The position numbers and the translations under genes are program-made. Below the pieces are notes generated by a model, which saw nothing but the letters and a program-made list of their open reading frames with translations, did not search any database and was not told the DNA's origin. This document shows positions 1 through 9,398 of a stretch of 64,000 nucleotides of DNA, piece by piece. Positions within the stretch are counted from its first letter, which is position 1. Every line of letters begins with the position of its first letter. This DNA is from Myxococcota bacterium (GTDB lineage: Bacteria; Myxococcota_A; UBA9160; UBA4427), in contig JAQWRT010000046.1 in assembly GCA_029243605.1 (NCBI GenBank), positions 62,001-126,000 on the forward strand. The letters run 5' to 3'.

Positions 1-1337
1 TTCACTCCGAACACTTCCCCGGGGTAACGGCGGAGGCACTCCCCGCGGAAATAGGCCCGGGTATCCTCGGGCGGCCTATGCGCGGCTGCGTTGATCTCAT
101 CGTCCGAGCAGATGCGCTCGACCCTATTCTGCCGTTCAAGCATGTAGTAGAGCCCCTTGTCGGGGCGCGTATCGTGATACTGGAGATCAAGCATCTTCAC
201 TCGGGAATCGTCCCACTCGAGCTCCTTGCGCTCGATGAATCCGTCGAGGATATGCTTCTTCGCCACCCAGTCGATTTCCCGGGACAGATCCATCGGGTTA
301 TCGGCGAGGCGCTGCATCACGTACTGCCATTTCTCCAGGACATCCATGGATACGGCATCCAAAGAATTCTTGGCAGCGTAAGTCAGTGCCATGTCCAAAA
401 ATTCATTCTGAATCTCGATGGCGGTCATCCGCTTGCCGTTGTCGAGCTGCATCTCCAGGGACAGGCTTGGATCGTGTGAAACTTCCTTGATTGCGCGAAC
501 AGGGTTCATCAGGGAAAGATCCCGATCGATCGCTCCGTCTTCGATCATTGAGAGGAGAATCGCTGTCACCCCGTTGCGGAGATAGATCGTGTACTCGCTC
601 ATGTTTGAGTCGCCCACGATCATGTGGAGACGGCGGTACTTCTCGCGGTCAGCGTGCGGTTCGTCCCGTGTATTGATGATCGGACGTTTCACCATGGTGT
701 CGAGCGCTACTTCGGTCTCGAAAAAGTCTGCGCGCTGGCTAATCTGAAAATCGCAGGGCTGATTTCTGTTTTCGCTCCCGACCTTGCCAGAGCCACAATA
801 GATCTGTCGGGTGACGAAAAATGGTAAAAGGTTCTCGACGATCCTCTTGAAGGAAGTTCGACGGTCCATGAGATAATTCTCATGGCAGCCGTAGCTGTTC
901 CCCTTCTGGTCGCTGTTATTCTTATGAAGGAGCATTGTGGCACCCTCGGGCAGCAGTACATTCGCTTCCCGGCGGCTCACCTCGAGAATCCTCTCGCCAG
1001 CCTTCTCATGGATGACAAGGTCGCGTGCATTCGTGACTTCGGGCGAAGAATACTCGGGGTGCGCGTGATCCACGTAATAGCGAGCACCGTTAATCAGGGT
1101 CTTGTTGCGCGCAATATTCTCTTGCTGGTTGGGCGTGTACTTTTCGCCATCAACCTGAAAGCCACGCGCATCGGCGAGCGGGTTTTCCTGGTCGTAGTCC
1201 CAGAGAATTCGCCCCTCAGGATCTTCCCTGTAGGCGTTGACCAGAAGGACGCAACTCGAGATCGGATCGAATTCGGGGTCATTCTTGACAATGATCCCGT
1301 ACTCGATTTCCGTTCCCATCACGGTAGGTATCGCCAT
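1..1337 (-). CDS. dop: Dop, Pup deamidase/depupylase (3' end cut by window edge)
   Basis: Reading the minus strand from an ATG at 1337 gives 445 uninterrupted codons that run off the left edge. The protein opens with GTEIEYG (residues 8-14), then WDYDQENPLADARGF, the probable catalytic Asp 90 before HPEY (93-96), KNNSDQKGNSYGCHENYL, and RPIINTRDEPHAD plus HMIVGDSNMSEYT further on. These are hallmarks of the Dop/PafA carboxylate-amine ligase family; the insert after the first Glu motif fits Dop rather than PafA. Dop hydrolyses the C-terminal Gln of Pup and removes Pup from substrates. An AGGAGG sits about 6 bases before the ATG; a second in-frame ATG (codon 7) is possible. It follows arc by 142 bp, the usual order; pup and the proteasome subunit genes would lie beyond the edge. 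About 50 C-terminal residues are probably missing. Confidence 0.93.
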   Translation of the reverse strand, partial: MAIPTVMGTEIEYGIIVKNDPEFDPISSCVLLVNAYREDPEGRILWDYDQENPLADARGFQVDGEKYTPNQQENIARNKTLINGARYYVDHAHPEYSSPEVTNARDLVIHEKAGERILEVSRREANVLLPEGATMLLHKNNSDQKGNSYGCHENYLMDRRTSFKRIVENLLPFFVTRQIYCGSGKVGSENRNQPCDFQISQRADFFETEVALDTMVKRPIINTRDEPHADREKYRRLHMIVGDSNMSEYTIYLRNGVTAILLSMIEDGAIDRDLSLMNPVRAIKEVSHDPSLSLEMQLDNGKRMTAIEIQNEFLDMALTYAAKNSLDAVSMDVLEKWQYVMQRLADNPMDLSREIDWVAKKHILDGFIERKELEWDDSRVKMLDLQYHDTRPDKGLYYMLERQNRVERICSDDEINAAAHRPPEDTRAYFRGECLRRYPGEVFGV

Positions 1338-1479
1338 CCGCCCTCCTGGCGCCTCGTCTCAATCGTATGAGTGCAAGATGCTCGCACCCTTCGAATCGAT
1401 CTGCTCCCTTTTTCGTCTCTCCGCGGGCAAAACCCCCCCCCATGTCGACCCGGATCACAACTTAGGGGCAACTGTCTTT

Positions 1480-3327
1480 CTAGAGGTACTGACCCTGTCC
1501 ACCAGAAACAGTTTCGATCGTCTGTTCCTTGCGTTCCATGCCCGTGATCAGAGTCCGAACGTTGATGATCCTCTCGCCCTTACGGCCGGAGATACGCGCC
1601 CAATCGTCGGGGTTCGTCGTATTCGGGAGATCTTCGTTCTCCTTGAACTCCTCCCTCACCGATTCGAGCATGTCCTCGATCTTGATCCCGTGCTCGCCGT
1701 GGTCGATCAACCGCTTGACGGCTTTTCGCTTCGCCCGAGCAACGATATTTTCGATCATCGCGCCACTGGAGAAGTCCTTGAAGTAGAAGATTTCCCGGTC
1801 GCCCTTGGCGTAGGTGACCTCGAGGAACTTGTTCTCCTCTCCGGTCGAATACATCCCCTCGATGACCTGGTCAACCATGGCCGCACAAACCTTGTCGGGG
1901 TCGGTGCCAAACCGGGCGAACCCACTCTCATGGAGCGGGAGGTCCGACTTCAGATATTTCAGGAAGATCTCCCGTGCAGCCCCAGCGTCGGGTCGGGAAA
2001 CCTTGACCTTCAGGTCCAGGCGCCCCGGGCGCAGCACTGCGGGGTCGATCAGATCCTGCCGATTACTCGCACCGATCACGATGACGTTCTCGAGCGACTC
2101 GACACCATCAATCTCGGACAGGAACTGTGCGACAACGGTCGCCTCCATATCCGATGAGACCCCTGAACCGCGCATGCGGAAGAGTGAGTCCATCTCGTCA
2201 AAGAAGACGACAACGGGCACATCCTGGCTCGCTTTCTCGCGAGCCTTCTTGAACACTTCACGCAGCTTGCTCTCGGTCTCACCCACATACTTGTTGAGCA
2301 GCTCCGGCCCCTTCACGTTCAGGAAGTAGGCCGTAGTGTTTTTACCAGTACGCTTCTCGATCTTCTTGGCCAGCGCATTGGCGACCGCCTTCGCGATCAA
2401 AGTCTTGCCGCAGCCAGGAGGTCCATAGAGCAGGATCCCCTTGGGCGGCCGAAGTTGATGCTCGGTAAAGATCTCTGGGTGGAGGTAGGGCAACTCGACC
2501 GAGTCCCGCAGGATCTCGATCTGGTCTCCGAGGCCGCCGATATCCGAGTACGTGATATCGGGAATCTGCTCGAGCACAACCTCTTCCACGCTCGACTTCG
2601 GCATTTTTTCGAATGCATATTGCGTACGCGAATCGACCATCAGCCGATCACCCACAGTGATGCGCTCTCCGCGCAGGGGTTCCGCGATGGTCACCAGACG
2701 CTCGTCGTCGGTATGCCCCACCACAAGAACTCTGTTCTCCGAAACGAAGTCCACAACCGTGGCCACTTCGCCGCGCTGGGTATAGCCCGCCGATTCAACG
2801 ACGTTGAAGGCCTCATTGAGGAGAACCATCTGGCCCTCTTCCAGGTGAACCGGATCCAACTCGGGGTGCACATTCACACGCATCGGTCGCCCGTCCACGA
2901 GGATCTCGACGGTCTCATCTTTATTCGATCGCAGGAAGATCCCGTATCCGTTGGGCGGAGCGCAGAGCTTGTCCACCTCCTCCTTCAGGAGTTCAACCTG
3001 TTGCTTCGCCTCCTGCAGCATTCCCACCAACTTCTCGTTCTGCCGGAGGGCATCGCGGTGCTGGATACGAGCCTGATCGTGTCGTCGGCGAAGGGTTTCA
3101 AAATCGCTCAACATCCGATCCAAGCGATTGCGGAACTCGCTGGAGTCGCTCCCAAAGAAGCGAATCGCGTCTTGGAGGCCCTCGGCGTCGTTATCGTACA
3201 AACCGCCTGTACGCCCTGTCGCCTCCGCCCCGGACTCCTCGCTGAGATCGGACGGCGAGAGCCGCCCCATGACATCGCGTACAAACCCAGCGCGTTCCCC
3301 ACCGTCTTCCGAATCATGCTCGCTCAT
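1480..3327 (-). CDS. arc: Proteasome-associated ring ATPase Arc/Mpa
   Basis: A 615-residue AAA+ ATPase of the Mpa/ARC type, which recognises pupylated proteins, unfolds them and feeds the 20S proteasome. An N-terminal coiled coil (about 65-120) that would bind Pup is followed by the double OB region (about 125-245) and the AAA module, with Walker A GPPGCGKT (302-309) and Walker B VVVFFDEMD (about 372-380). The C-terminus ends GQYL, the gate-opening tail found in actinobacterial Mpa, which supports a functional link to a proteasome. It lies directly upstream of dop in the same orientation, forming a likely operon that continues past the left edge. No competing interpretation is plausible; only the exact N-terminus is open. 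Confidence 0.95.
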   Translation of the reverse strand: MSEHDSEDGGERAGFVRDVMGRLSPSDLSEESGAEATGRTGGLYDNDAEGLQDAIRFFGSDSSEFRNRLDRMLSDFETLRRRHDQARIQHRDALRQNEKLVGMLQEAKQQVELLKEEVDKLCAPPNGYGIFLRSNKDETVEILVDGRPMRVNVHPELDPVHLEEGQMVLLNEAFNVVESAGYTQRGEVATVVDFVSENRVLVVGHTDDERLVTIAEPLRGERITVGDRLMVDSRTQYAFEKMPKSSVEEVVLEQIPDITYSDIGGLGDQIEILRDSVELPYLHPEIFTEHQLRPPKGILLYGPPGCGKTLIAKAVANALAKKIEKRTGKNTTAYFLNVKGPELLNKYVGETESKLREVFKKAREKASQDVPVVVFFDEMDSLFRMRGSGVSSDMEATVVAQFLSEIDGVESLENVIVIGASNRQDLIDPAVLRPGRLDLKVKVSRPDAGAAREIFLKYLKSDLPLHESGFARFGTDPDKVCAAMVDQVIEGMYSTGEENKFLEVTYAKGDREIFYFKDFSSGAMIENIVARAKRKAVKRLIDHGEHGIKIEDMLESVREEFKENEDLPNTTNPDDWARISGRKGERIINVRTLITGMERKEQTIETVSGGQGQYL

Positions 3328-4096
3328 CGTTGCATCTCCTCGTTGACCGACCCGCCCGAGGGCGGGAAACCTTGCCGTCTACCGACTAACAAAGCAAAGA
3401 ACGTGCCCAAAAAAGCCCCACCATTCCCCGAGAGGCGTTGGCGTTCGGCAACAAAGTGAGGCGGAGGGGCGAGGCGAGGGGAGCGGCCCGGAAAATTGCG
3501 TGGCGCTGCCCCTATTACGGTAAAAAGGAAACGATTTCAGACTCTTACGAGAGTATCCCGGGGATGGGCGCGAGCCCGGGAGGGCCTCTATCGCGCCTGG
3601 GATAACCCGGCCGCGGCGATTCTGCGCGAAAGAACTGGGAGAGCTGGCTGCACGGTTGAGGAAAACGGCGAACCCCCTGATATTTCGATCCTTTTGTACG
3701 CCATCGATTTTATCGACTCGCCTCTCCATGTCAAGCGCCAGCCGCCCGACAGAATGGCGTAAATCGCTGTTTTATAAAGAATTCTCGTGCGCCCGGAGCA
3801 CGGGCGACCGGCGCCGGTGAGGGCGATCCGAAAGATTTCCGACAATTCCGAAAGAATATCTTAGAGCCCCTTCAGGGGCGGAGAAAACTGGGGGGTTTTC
3901 ACTTCGGTCAACTTCGGACTCGGTCAAAAAGACCCGCTCATGTGGGAAATCCTTTTCCCTCGCTGCCTATTGGGTGCCGGAAAACGAACGCCCGCTGTCA
4001 ACATTGGCACCTTTTCGGCTCCCCCGAAGTGCCCGAACCAAAAGTTGCGGACCGTCAAATTCGACGATTTCGCGCCCAGGTGAGGGTCCCAGAGGG
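3328..4096. other. Gene-free spacer upstream of arc (769 bp)
   Basis: No convincing coding sequence is seen on either strand. It must hold the promoter of the arc-dop operon and the 3' end of the ftsK-lolA transcript. One short perfect hairpin, GCCCC-TTCA-GGGGC, lies at 3866-3879 but lacks a clear T-tract. A G-rich stretch of GAGGCG/GAGGGG-like words occurs near 3460-3490. Confidence 0.6.
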
Positions 4097-4858
4097 CTAG
4101 GGAGATCCCCCGGACAGTTCGAGCAATTCTGTCCCGGCCGGCGGCTCGAAATCGAAGAGTTCCGGAGAAGGAGACTCGTTCAGGACGATCCCAGAAAACC
4201 GAATCGTGGTTCGATTGCCGAAGAGATCGACGATGGAGGTCTCTCGAATGAGGCTGTCCTCCTGGCCCACGGTCAAGGAGAGCCGTTCAAAGGCAGCCGC
4301 TTCCCGGGGAACGAGGCCAACCTCCACCCCCGCAGAGCCACAGCCGAGGACTTCGGCCGAGAAGACCTCGCTCAATTGCCCGGACCCGAAGAGGAACTGA
4401 AGAGCTGCGCCCGCGAGATAACCACCGTCCATCCGTGCTCGCGTGACCTGCCCGGCCGACGGGTCGTAGACCCAGAGCGTCTCTCCGTCGCTCACCACCA
4501 GGCTGGGCTCGGGCTCCTGGTAACTCCACCGCATTCGCCCGGGCTTGGCGAGCAGGACTTTTCCCCGGCTCGCCTCGGCCCCCACCGCCCCTGTGCCGGC
4601 GAGCAGCAGGGCTTCGGTGGTCTGCTCGAAGCTCGCCTCAAGATCGCGAATGCTGTCGTAACGCGCCTGGACGCGAGCAAGGGCTTGTGCGCCGTCCTCA
4701 CACCCGCCCGGGTGTTCCGGGGGTAGACCACTCTCGGTCGTACCCGCAGCAACCCAGACCGGGGCCAAGGCGAGGAGCATTACGGCCAAATAGGCGAAGG
4801 CGTTCCCATATGTCCGAAGTCGAAAACTCCGGAGAGCAGCCGCGTGCCTATTCTTCAT
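4097..4858 (-). CDS. lolA: Outer-membrane lipoprotein carrier protein LolA
   Basis: Residues after a hydrophobic N-terminal signal (LAVMLLALAPVWVAA) match the LolA/LolB-like fold: an early helix DSIRDLEASFEQTT, then GKVLLAKPGRMRWSYQEPEP, LVVSDGETLWVYDP and a C-terminal FDFEPPAGTELL. LolA carries lipoproteins across the periplasm to the outer membrane, which marks the cell as a diderm. The start chosen is the ATG at 4858, which overlaps the ftsK stop by 11 bases and suggests coupled translation; a longer frame to 4936 would add 26 atypical residues inside ftsK. An ftsK-lolA pair is common in proteobacteria. Final length 253 residues. Confidence 0.88.
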   Translation of the reverse strand: MKNRHAAALRSFRLRTYGNAFAYLAVMLLALAPVWVAAGTTESGLPPEHPGGCEDGAQALARVQARYDSIRDLEASFEQTTEALLLAGTGAVGAEASRGKVLLAKPGRMRWSYQEPEPSLVVSDGETLWVYDPSAGQVTRARMDGGYLAGAALQFLFGSGQLSEVFSAEVLGCGSAGVEVGLVPREAAAFERLSLTVGQEDSLIRETSIVDLFGNRTTIRFSGIVLNESPSPELFDFEPPAGTELLELSGGSP

Positions 4859-7298
4859 TGGGATCGCGCACGAAAACTTCGCGAGGACGATTGCCCACCT
4901 GGGGACCGACCATGCCATCGTTTTCCATTTTCTCAACGATCCGGGCCGATCGGTTATAACCGATCTTCAGCCGCCGCTGGACATAAGAAATTGATGCGTT
5001 GCGGGTCTCTGCCACGACGGAAACCGCCTGGTCGAACATCTCATCGACTTCCTCTTCACCCTCTCCGGCCGCCATATCCGGCCCTTCCTCGGTGAAGCGA
5101 ACCAATTCTTCGTCGAATGTCGGCTTGCCCTGATCGCGAAGAAAGCTGACCAACTCGACCACCTCTTTCTCGCTCACAAAAGGTGCATGGAGCCGATCAA
5201 GCAGGGCAGTACGCGGGGGAAGGAAGAGCATATCCCCCAGTCCGAGCAAGCTCTCCGCGCCTTTCTGATCGAGGATCGTCCGCGAATCTGTCGCCGAGGA
5301 AACTTGGAATGAAACCCGAGAAGGGAAATTGGCCTTGATGACACCCGTGAGTACGTCGACGCTGGGGCGCTGGGTCGCGAGCACCAGGTGGATTCCAGCG
5401 GCCCGGGCCATCTGGGCGAGTCGCTGCAGGGACTCTTCGACATCTTTCGCCACCATCACCATCAAGTCGGCGAGTTCGTCGATCACCACCACGATATAGG
5501 GCAGGGTGGCCCAATCGACCATCTCGGGCTCTTCGGACTCCCCGCCACGCTTGTGCTTCAATTCGAAGCTTGTATTGCCCTTGGCAAGCTCTTCGTTCGC
5601 TTTCTCGTTGAACTGGTCGATATTGCGAACTTGGACCGAACCCATCATCTGGTAGCGCTCCTCCATCTTTCGCACGATTCCCTGAAGAGCCGCAGCCGCT
5701 CTCTTTGGGTTGGTCACGACATCGGCGATGAGATGAGGAATACCCTCGTAGACGGACAATTCGAGGAGCTTAGGATCAACCAGTAGAAGCTTCAGTTCGT
5801 CGGGTGAGGCCCTGCAGAGCAGGGAGCACAGGAACGAGTTGAGGAAAACACTTTTGCCGGTCCCCGTAGATCCGGCAACGAGCAGGTGGGGCATCTTGGC
5901 CAGATCGGACGTAACTGGGTTCCCAAAAATGTCCATCCCCATCGCCACCGCTAGGGTCGACTCGTGCTTCCGGAAGCTTTCGCTGTCGAGCAGCGTGCGG
6001 AGGTAGACGGTTTCACGCGTCGGATTCGGAACCTCGATCCCCACGACGTTCTTGCCCGGCAGTGGGGCAATGATGCGGATCGAGATAGCCCGAAGTGCCA
6101 TTGCCAGATCGTCGGTCAAACCCACGATCTTGTTGACTTTGACCCCTGCTGCCGGCTCGTATTCATACATCGTAATGACCGGGCCCGGGTGGACACGGAC
6201 AACCGTTCCCTGGACCCCAAAATCCGCGAGTTTCTTCTCAAGAATCCTCGAATTCATCAGCAGGCTATTGCGATCGAATTTGCGGGAGTCCTCGGGCGGC
6301 CTAGCAAAAATCGAGGAATCCGGATGCTGGAAGGGCCCCGAGGGTCCGCCCTCATCGAACTCGAACATCTCCTGCTCGGGCTTTCGATCGCGCTCGCGCT
6401 CCTCGACGTGGTCGACGATCTGGGGCCCGCCTCCGGGCGTGCGCGAGACACGGCCAGGCGTCTCGGTATTCTTCTCGGGAGCCTTTGCACCGGCCGCCGG
6501 CTCCTTCACCGGCGAACTCGCCGACGGACCACGCAGCTCGGCGACTCGGGTGCGCCGTGCGCGCTGCTCCCGCCAAACCACCAGGGAAGCCCAGCCGCGC
6601 TCGAGAGCTCCCGCGCCCCGACGGAGGAGCTGGACGGTGGCCCTCAGAGTCTGCTGGACCAAACCCGAAACCGAGACCACGAGCCGTGCGATGAACCCGG
6701 CCACTGCGCCGATACCCACCCCAATCGCTGAGAGGGCGGCCCCGGTCGAGACCCCCGTAATACTGAGCAAGCCCACCGCCAGTACCAGGCCATTCACCAG
6801 CAGCGCCCCCCAGCGACTGAGGAGCGAGATCTCTAATTGGGCCAGACGACTCCCGAGCAGGCCGCCCTGGGGACCCGCGAAATCGTTGGGGATCAGATCT
6901 CCCAGGAGGGGCGGTATGGACGAAACCGCAAGAATCAGGAGCGCACTCCCCACCCAGAAACGCGACCGAATGGGCGGAACGCCCTGACCGAGGACCAGAC
7001 TGCCCCCCAGGAAGGCCACCGAAGCGACAAAAACCATCGAGCCCATGCCCATCAGCCACAGGAGGCCGTAGGCCAGGCTCGCTCCCAGCGGCCCCGCGCG
7101 GTTCGCGACCTCCTGATCCAGGGGCCAAGGCACCGATGGGTCCGCAGGGCTGAACGTAGCCAGGGCCAAGGCCCCAAGCGCGGCCAGCCCGAGCAGGACG
7201 AGCCCGCCGGCCTCCGAAAGAAGAGCCGAATCCGGGGACGTCTGCCCCTTGCCGGTCGTTCGACGTGCTTTCCGGCCCTTGGCGGCAACCTTAGCCAT
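4848..7298 (-). CDS. ftsK: DNA translocase FtsK/SpoIIIE
   Basis: An 816-residue FtsK. Several N-terminal membrane helices (about residues 28-215) anchor it at the septum; a proline- and charge-rich linker (about 250-330) follows. The RecA-like motor has Walker A GSTGTGKS (about 475), a Walker B region [12 protein letters not shown] (about 605) and the FtsK signature [15 protein letters not shown]. The C-terminal winged-helix gamma domain ([19 protein letters not shown]) would read KOPS-like polar DNA sequences. It pumps the chromosome terminus through the closing septum and activates dimer resolution. It is transcribed with lolA and diverges from ssb across 262 bp. Confidence 0.97.
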   Translation of the reverse strand: MAKVAAKGRKARRTTGKGQTSPDSALLSEAGGLVLLGLAALGALALATFSPADPSVPWPLDQEVANRAGPLGASLAYGLLWLMGMGSMVFVASVAFLGGSLVLGQGVPPIRSRFWVGSALLILAVSSIPPLLGDLIPNDFAGPQGGLLGSRLAQLEISLLSRWGALLVNGLVLAVGLLSITGVSTGAALSAIGVGIGAVAGFIARLVVSVSGLVQQTLRATVQLLRRGAGALERGWASLVVWREQRARRTRVAELRGPSASSPVKEPAAGAKAPEKNTETPGRVSRTPGGGPQIVDHVEERERDRKPEQEMFEFDEGGPSGPFQHPDSSIFARPPEDSRKFDRNSLLMNSRILEKKLADFGVQGTVVRVHPGPVITMYEYEPAAGVKVNKIVGLTDDLAMALRAISIRIIAPLPGKNVVGIEVPNPTRETVYLRTLLDSESFRKHESTLAVAMGMDIFGNPVTSDLAKMPHLLVAGSTGTGKSVFLNSFLCSLLCRASPDELKLLLVDPKLLELSVYEGIPHLIADVVTNPKRAAAALQGIVRKMEERYQMMGSVQVRNIDQFNEKANEELAKGNTSFELKHKRGGESEEPEMVDWATLPYIVVVIDELADLMVMVAKDVEESLQRLAQMARAAGIHLVLATQRPSVDVLTGVIKANFPSRVSFQVSSATDSRTILDQKGAESLLGLGDMLFLPPRTALLDRLHAPFVSEKEVVELVSFLRDQGKPTFDEELVRFTEEGPDMAAGEGEEEVDEMFDQAVSVVAETRNASISYVQRRLKIGYNRSARIVEKMENDGMVGPQVGNRPREVFVRDPNEE

Positions 7299-7477
7299 AG
7301 AGCGCCAAGCCCCAATCGTTTTTGCAGCGGTCCGCTGCCTCGCTCATTTCCCTACCCCCCGGAAAGGAAAGAGCTTTCAGGATACCTTTCCGCCCTGTTC
7401 GGCGCCATGCTGCCCTGAGTACTCGGGGAAACCCTTGACTCGCGGGTCTACCCAGGCATGCTTCTCCCCAATCCTCG

Positions 7478-7542
7478 CTTCGCAGGTTTGCTTCGCACGT
7501 TTTCTTCGCGCGTTATCTTCGCGCGTTATCTTCGCACGATTC
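7478..7542 (+). repeat. Five tandem 13-bp repeats in the ssb leader
   Basis: Five contiguous 13-base units start at 7478, 7491, 7504, 7517 and 7530: CTTCGCAGGTTTG, CTTCGCACGTTTT, CTTCGCGCGTTAT (twice, identical) and CTTCGCACGATTC. The array stops 18 bases before the ssb ATG, just ahead of the AAGGAG ribosome site. Because the unit is not a multiple of three and lies outside any gene, it is non-coding. Function is unknown. Confidence 0.9.
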
Positions 7543-7560
7543 CCAAGGAGACCCCCCAAC

Positions 7561-7995
7561 ATGGCAGGTATCAACAAGGTCATTCTCATCGGCAATCTCG
7601 GCCGGGACCCGGAGCTCCGGTACACCCAGAGCGGCCAGCCCGTCGCCACCTTCAGTATCGCGACCAGCGAAAATTGGACCGACAAGACCAGCGGCGAAAA
7701 AGTCGAAAAGACCGAGTGGCACCGAATCGTGGTCTGGGGCCGGACCGCGGAACTCTGCAGCCAGTATCTCGCCAAGGGCCGAACCGCCTACATCGAAGGG
7801 CGCCTCCAGACCCGGGATTGGGAGGACAAGGAAGGGCAAAAGCGAAGTACCACGGAGATCAATGCCCAGACGGTTCAATTCCTCGGGGGCCCCAGGAGCC
7901 AGTCCGCCGGCGGAGCACCGGCGCCTGCAGCGGAAGCGGGCGATTCGAGGTCCTTGGGCGGTCCGCCCGCAGCCGGAGACGACGTCCCCTTTTAA
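7561..7995 (+). CDS. ssb: Single-stranded DNA-binding protein SSB
   Basis: A 144-residue protein with a complete N-terminal OB fold ([72 protein letters not shown]). A flexible Gly/Ala/Pro linker leads to the acidic tip DDVPF, which recruits replication and repair partners. The ATG at 7561 follows AAGGAG by about ten bases; the frame is open further upstream but that part is a repeat array and non-conserved. It coats single-stranded DNA as a tetramer during replication, recombination and repair. Confidence 0.97.
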   Translation: MAGINKVILIGNLGRDPELRYTQSGQPVATFSIATSENWTDKTSGEKVEKTEWHRIVVWGRTAELCSQYLAKGRTAYIEGRLQTRDWEDKEGQKRSTTEINAQTVQFLGGPRSQSAGGAPAPAAEAGDSRSLGGPPAAGDDVPF

Positions 7996-8057
7996 GGCCA
8001 TCTCTGCCGGGTGAAGCAAACCGAACACGCCGGTCGCGCGGGCTAGGCCCTGTGAGC

Positions 8058-8447
8058 CTAGTGCCGGCGTCCCACTGTTCGAAGAGATTTCACGATCCTG
8101 TCGATTCGGGCGCGATCGGCGACCGAGAGCTCGTCGAATTCGATGCCCATACCCGGCAAATTCGACTGGCCCGGTTCCGAAACCCGGACCACAAGGCCGG
8201 TGGTTTCGATCACGCCCTCGCCGCCGGGGAGCGCGAAACGGAGCGCTATTTCGGTACCGACGGGCCTGGGTGTTCGCGTTTCGATAAACAACCCACCCTC
8301 ATTGATATCCCGGGTGAATTCAGAAAACATCTCGTCCACCGTCGAATACTCGATGCGCACCATCAGTTCGGCCCGCAACGCGCCGCGACGCTCGAGCTCC
8401 CTGGCTTGCGGGTGCTCGGTGAGTTCCCGAAGACTCAATTTGGCCAT
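8058..8447 (-). CDS. PilZ-domain protein (TIGR02266-like)
   Basis: A 129-residue stand-alone PilZ domain. It shows an arginine motif (ERRGALRAELMVRIEY) and the second loop DINEGGLFIET, where Asn replaces the usual Ser of (D/N)xSxxG, followed by GTEIALRFALPGG and GMGIEFDELS. PilZ domains usually bind cyclic di-GMP and relay it to motility or exopolysaccharide machinery; the altered loop makes binding likely but not certain. The ATG at 8447 has GGAGAGG just upstream; the frame runs 47 codons further but that part looks non-coding. It is the last gene of a long minus-strand run. Confidence 0.85.
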   Translation of the reverse strand: MAKLSLRELTEHPQARELERRGALRAELMVRIEYSTVDEMFSEFTRDINEGGLFIETRTPRPVGTEIALRFALPGGEGVIETTGLVVRVSEPGQSNLPGMGIEFDELSVADRARIDRIVKSLRTVGRRH

Positions 8448-8580
8448 TAAAGCCTCTCCCCGATCCGTTCTGACCGTATGGGAACCTATCGACCAACTCG
8501 GGGCGCTCCATGAGCCCGGGCTCGAGTTTGCCTCGCCACAATCTCTATAAATGAGCATTTGATCCCTCAATATACTGGTT

Positions 8581-9324
8581 TTATTCACTTATTTTTTCAT
8601 GTTCTTGGAAGCTATAGAAGCCCTCCTCGGCGACGATCACGTGGTCGACGACTCGAATCCCCAGGACCTCGCCCGCCTCCACCAGGCGCCGGGTCACCCT
8701 CAGGTCTTCGGCACTCGGCTCGGGATTGCCGCTGGGGTGATTGTGGACGAGCACCAGCGCCGCAGCGGCTGCGCCGATTGCATGCCGGAAGACCTCCCGA
8801 GGATGGACCAGGCTCGCCGTCAGAGTTCCCTGGGAGATCTGGGATTCGCGCAGTACCCGGTGTCGCCCGTCCAGCAACAGGGTCATAAAATACTCCTGCT
8901 TGCGGTCACGCAGGCGCTGGTAGAAATGGCGATAGACGTCTCGCGGGCTCTTGATCGAATCCCCAGCCCGCAGCGGGCGCGCTGCCATCCTGCGGCCCAT
9001 TTCCACAGCTGCCAACAACGAGGCCAACTTGGCGGGGCCAATGCCCTTGATGGCTCCCAGACCCGAGGGTGGGTGGGTCGCCAAGCGCTCGAGGCGGCCG
9101 CACTCGGCGAGAAGCTTGGCTGAGAGTTCCATCGCCGAGCCGCCCCCGGCGCTGGTACCGATCACCAGGGCCAAAACTTCCTGATCGGTCAGGCGTGCCG
9201 CACCCAGACGAAAAAGGCGCTCTCTCGGTCGGTCCAGTCCAGGGCCAACGGGGCCTAGGGGATCAACCCGGTTCGGCCGCGGGCTCCTAGAGAGCCTGCC
9301 CAGTCCCGCACGCACTCGTTCCAT
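8581..9324 (-). CDS. radC: RadC family protein (UPF0758, JAB/MPN domain)
   Basis: A 247-residue RadC-type protein. A helix-hairpin-helix part with LGAIKGIGPAKLASLLAAVEMGRR (about residues 88-112) is followed by a JAB/MPN metalloprotease-like domain with HNHPSGNPEPSAED (194-207), the expected zinc-binding HxH...D set. Family members are widespread; a role in DNA repair was once proposed but is not settled. It sits between the exported unknown protein and the PilZ gene on the same strand. Confidence 0.93.
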   Translation of the reverse strand: MERVRAGLGRLSRSPRPNRVDPLGPVGPGLDRPRERLFRLGAARLTDQEVLALVIGTSAGGGSAMELSAKLLAECGRLERLATHPPSGLGAIKGIGPAKLASLLAAVEMGRRMAARPLRAGDSIKSPRDVYRHFYQRLRDRKQEYFMTLLLDGRHRVLRESQISQGTLTASLVHPREVFRHAIGAAAAALVLVHNHPSGNPEPSAEDLRVTRRLVEAGEVLGIRVVDHVIVAEEGFYSFQEHEKISE

Positions 9325-9398
9325 CGATCTTCTCCCAGGACCGGGAGCACGAGTCTAGCCGTGGTCGACCCTGGAGTCAGGTTCAGCCTAAACGCGCA

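Noticed and set aside
1-1337. PafA (Pup ligase) instead of Dop
   Set aside because: The insertion after the first Glu motif and the WDYDQENPLADARGF block fit Dop, and its position beside arc is that of dop.
3379-3845. Small frames in the spacer upstream of arc
   Set aside because: They overlap each other on both strands, lack ribosome sites and have no protein-like composition.
4005-4019. TGGCACCTTTTCGGC as a fourth sigma-54 promoter
   Set aside because: GG and GC have the right spacing, but the -12 box CGGC is poor and it points antisense into lolA.
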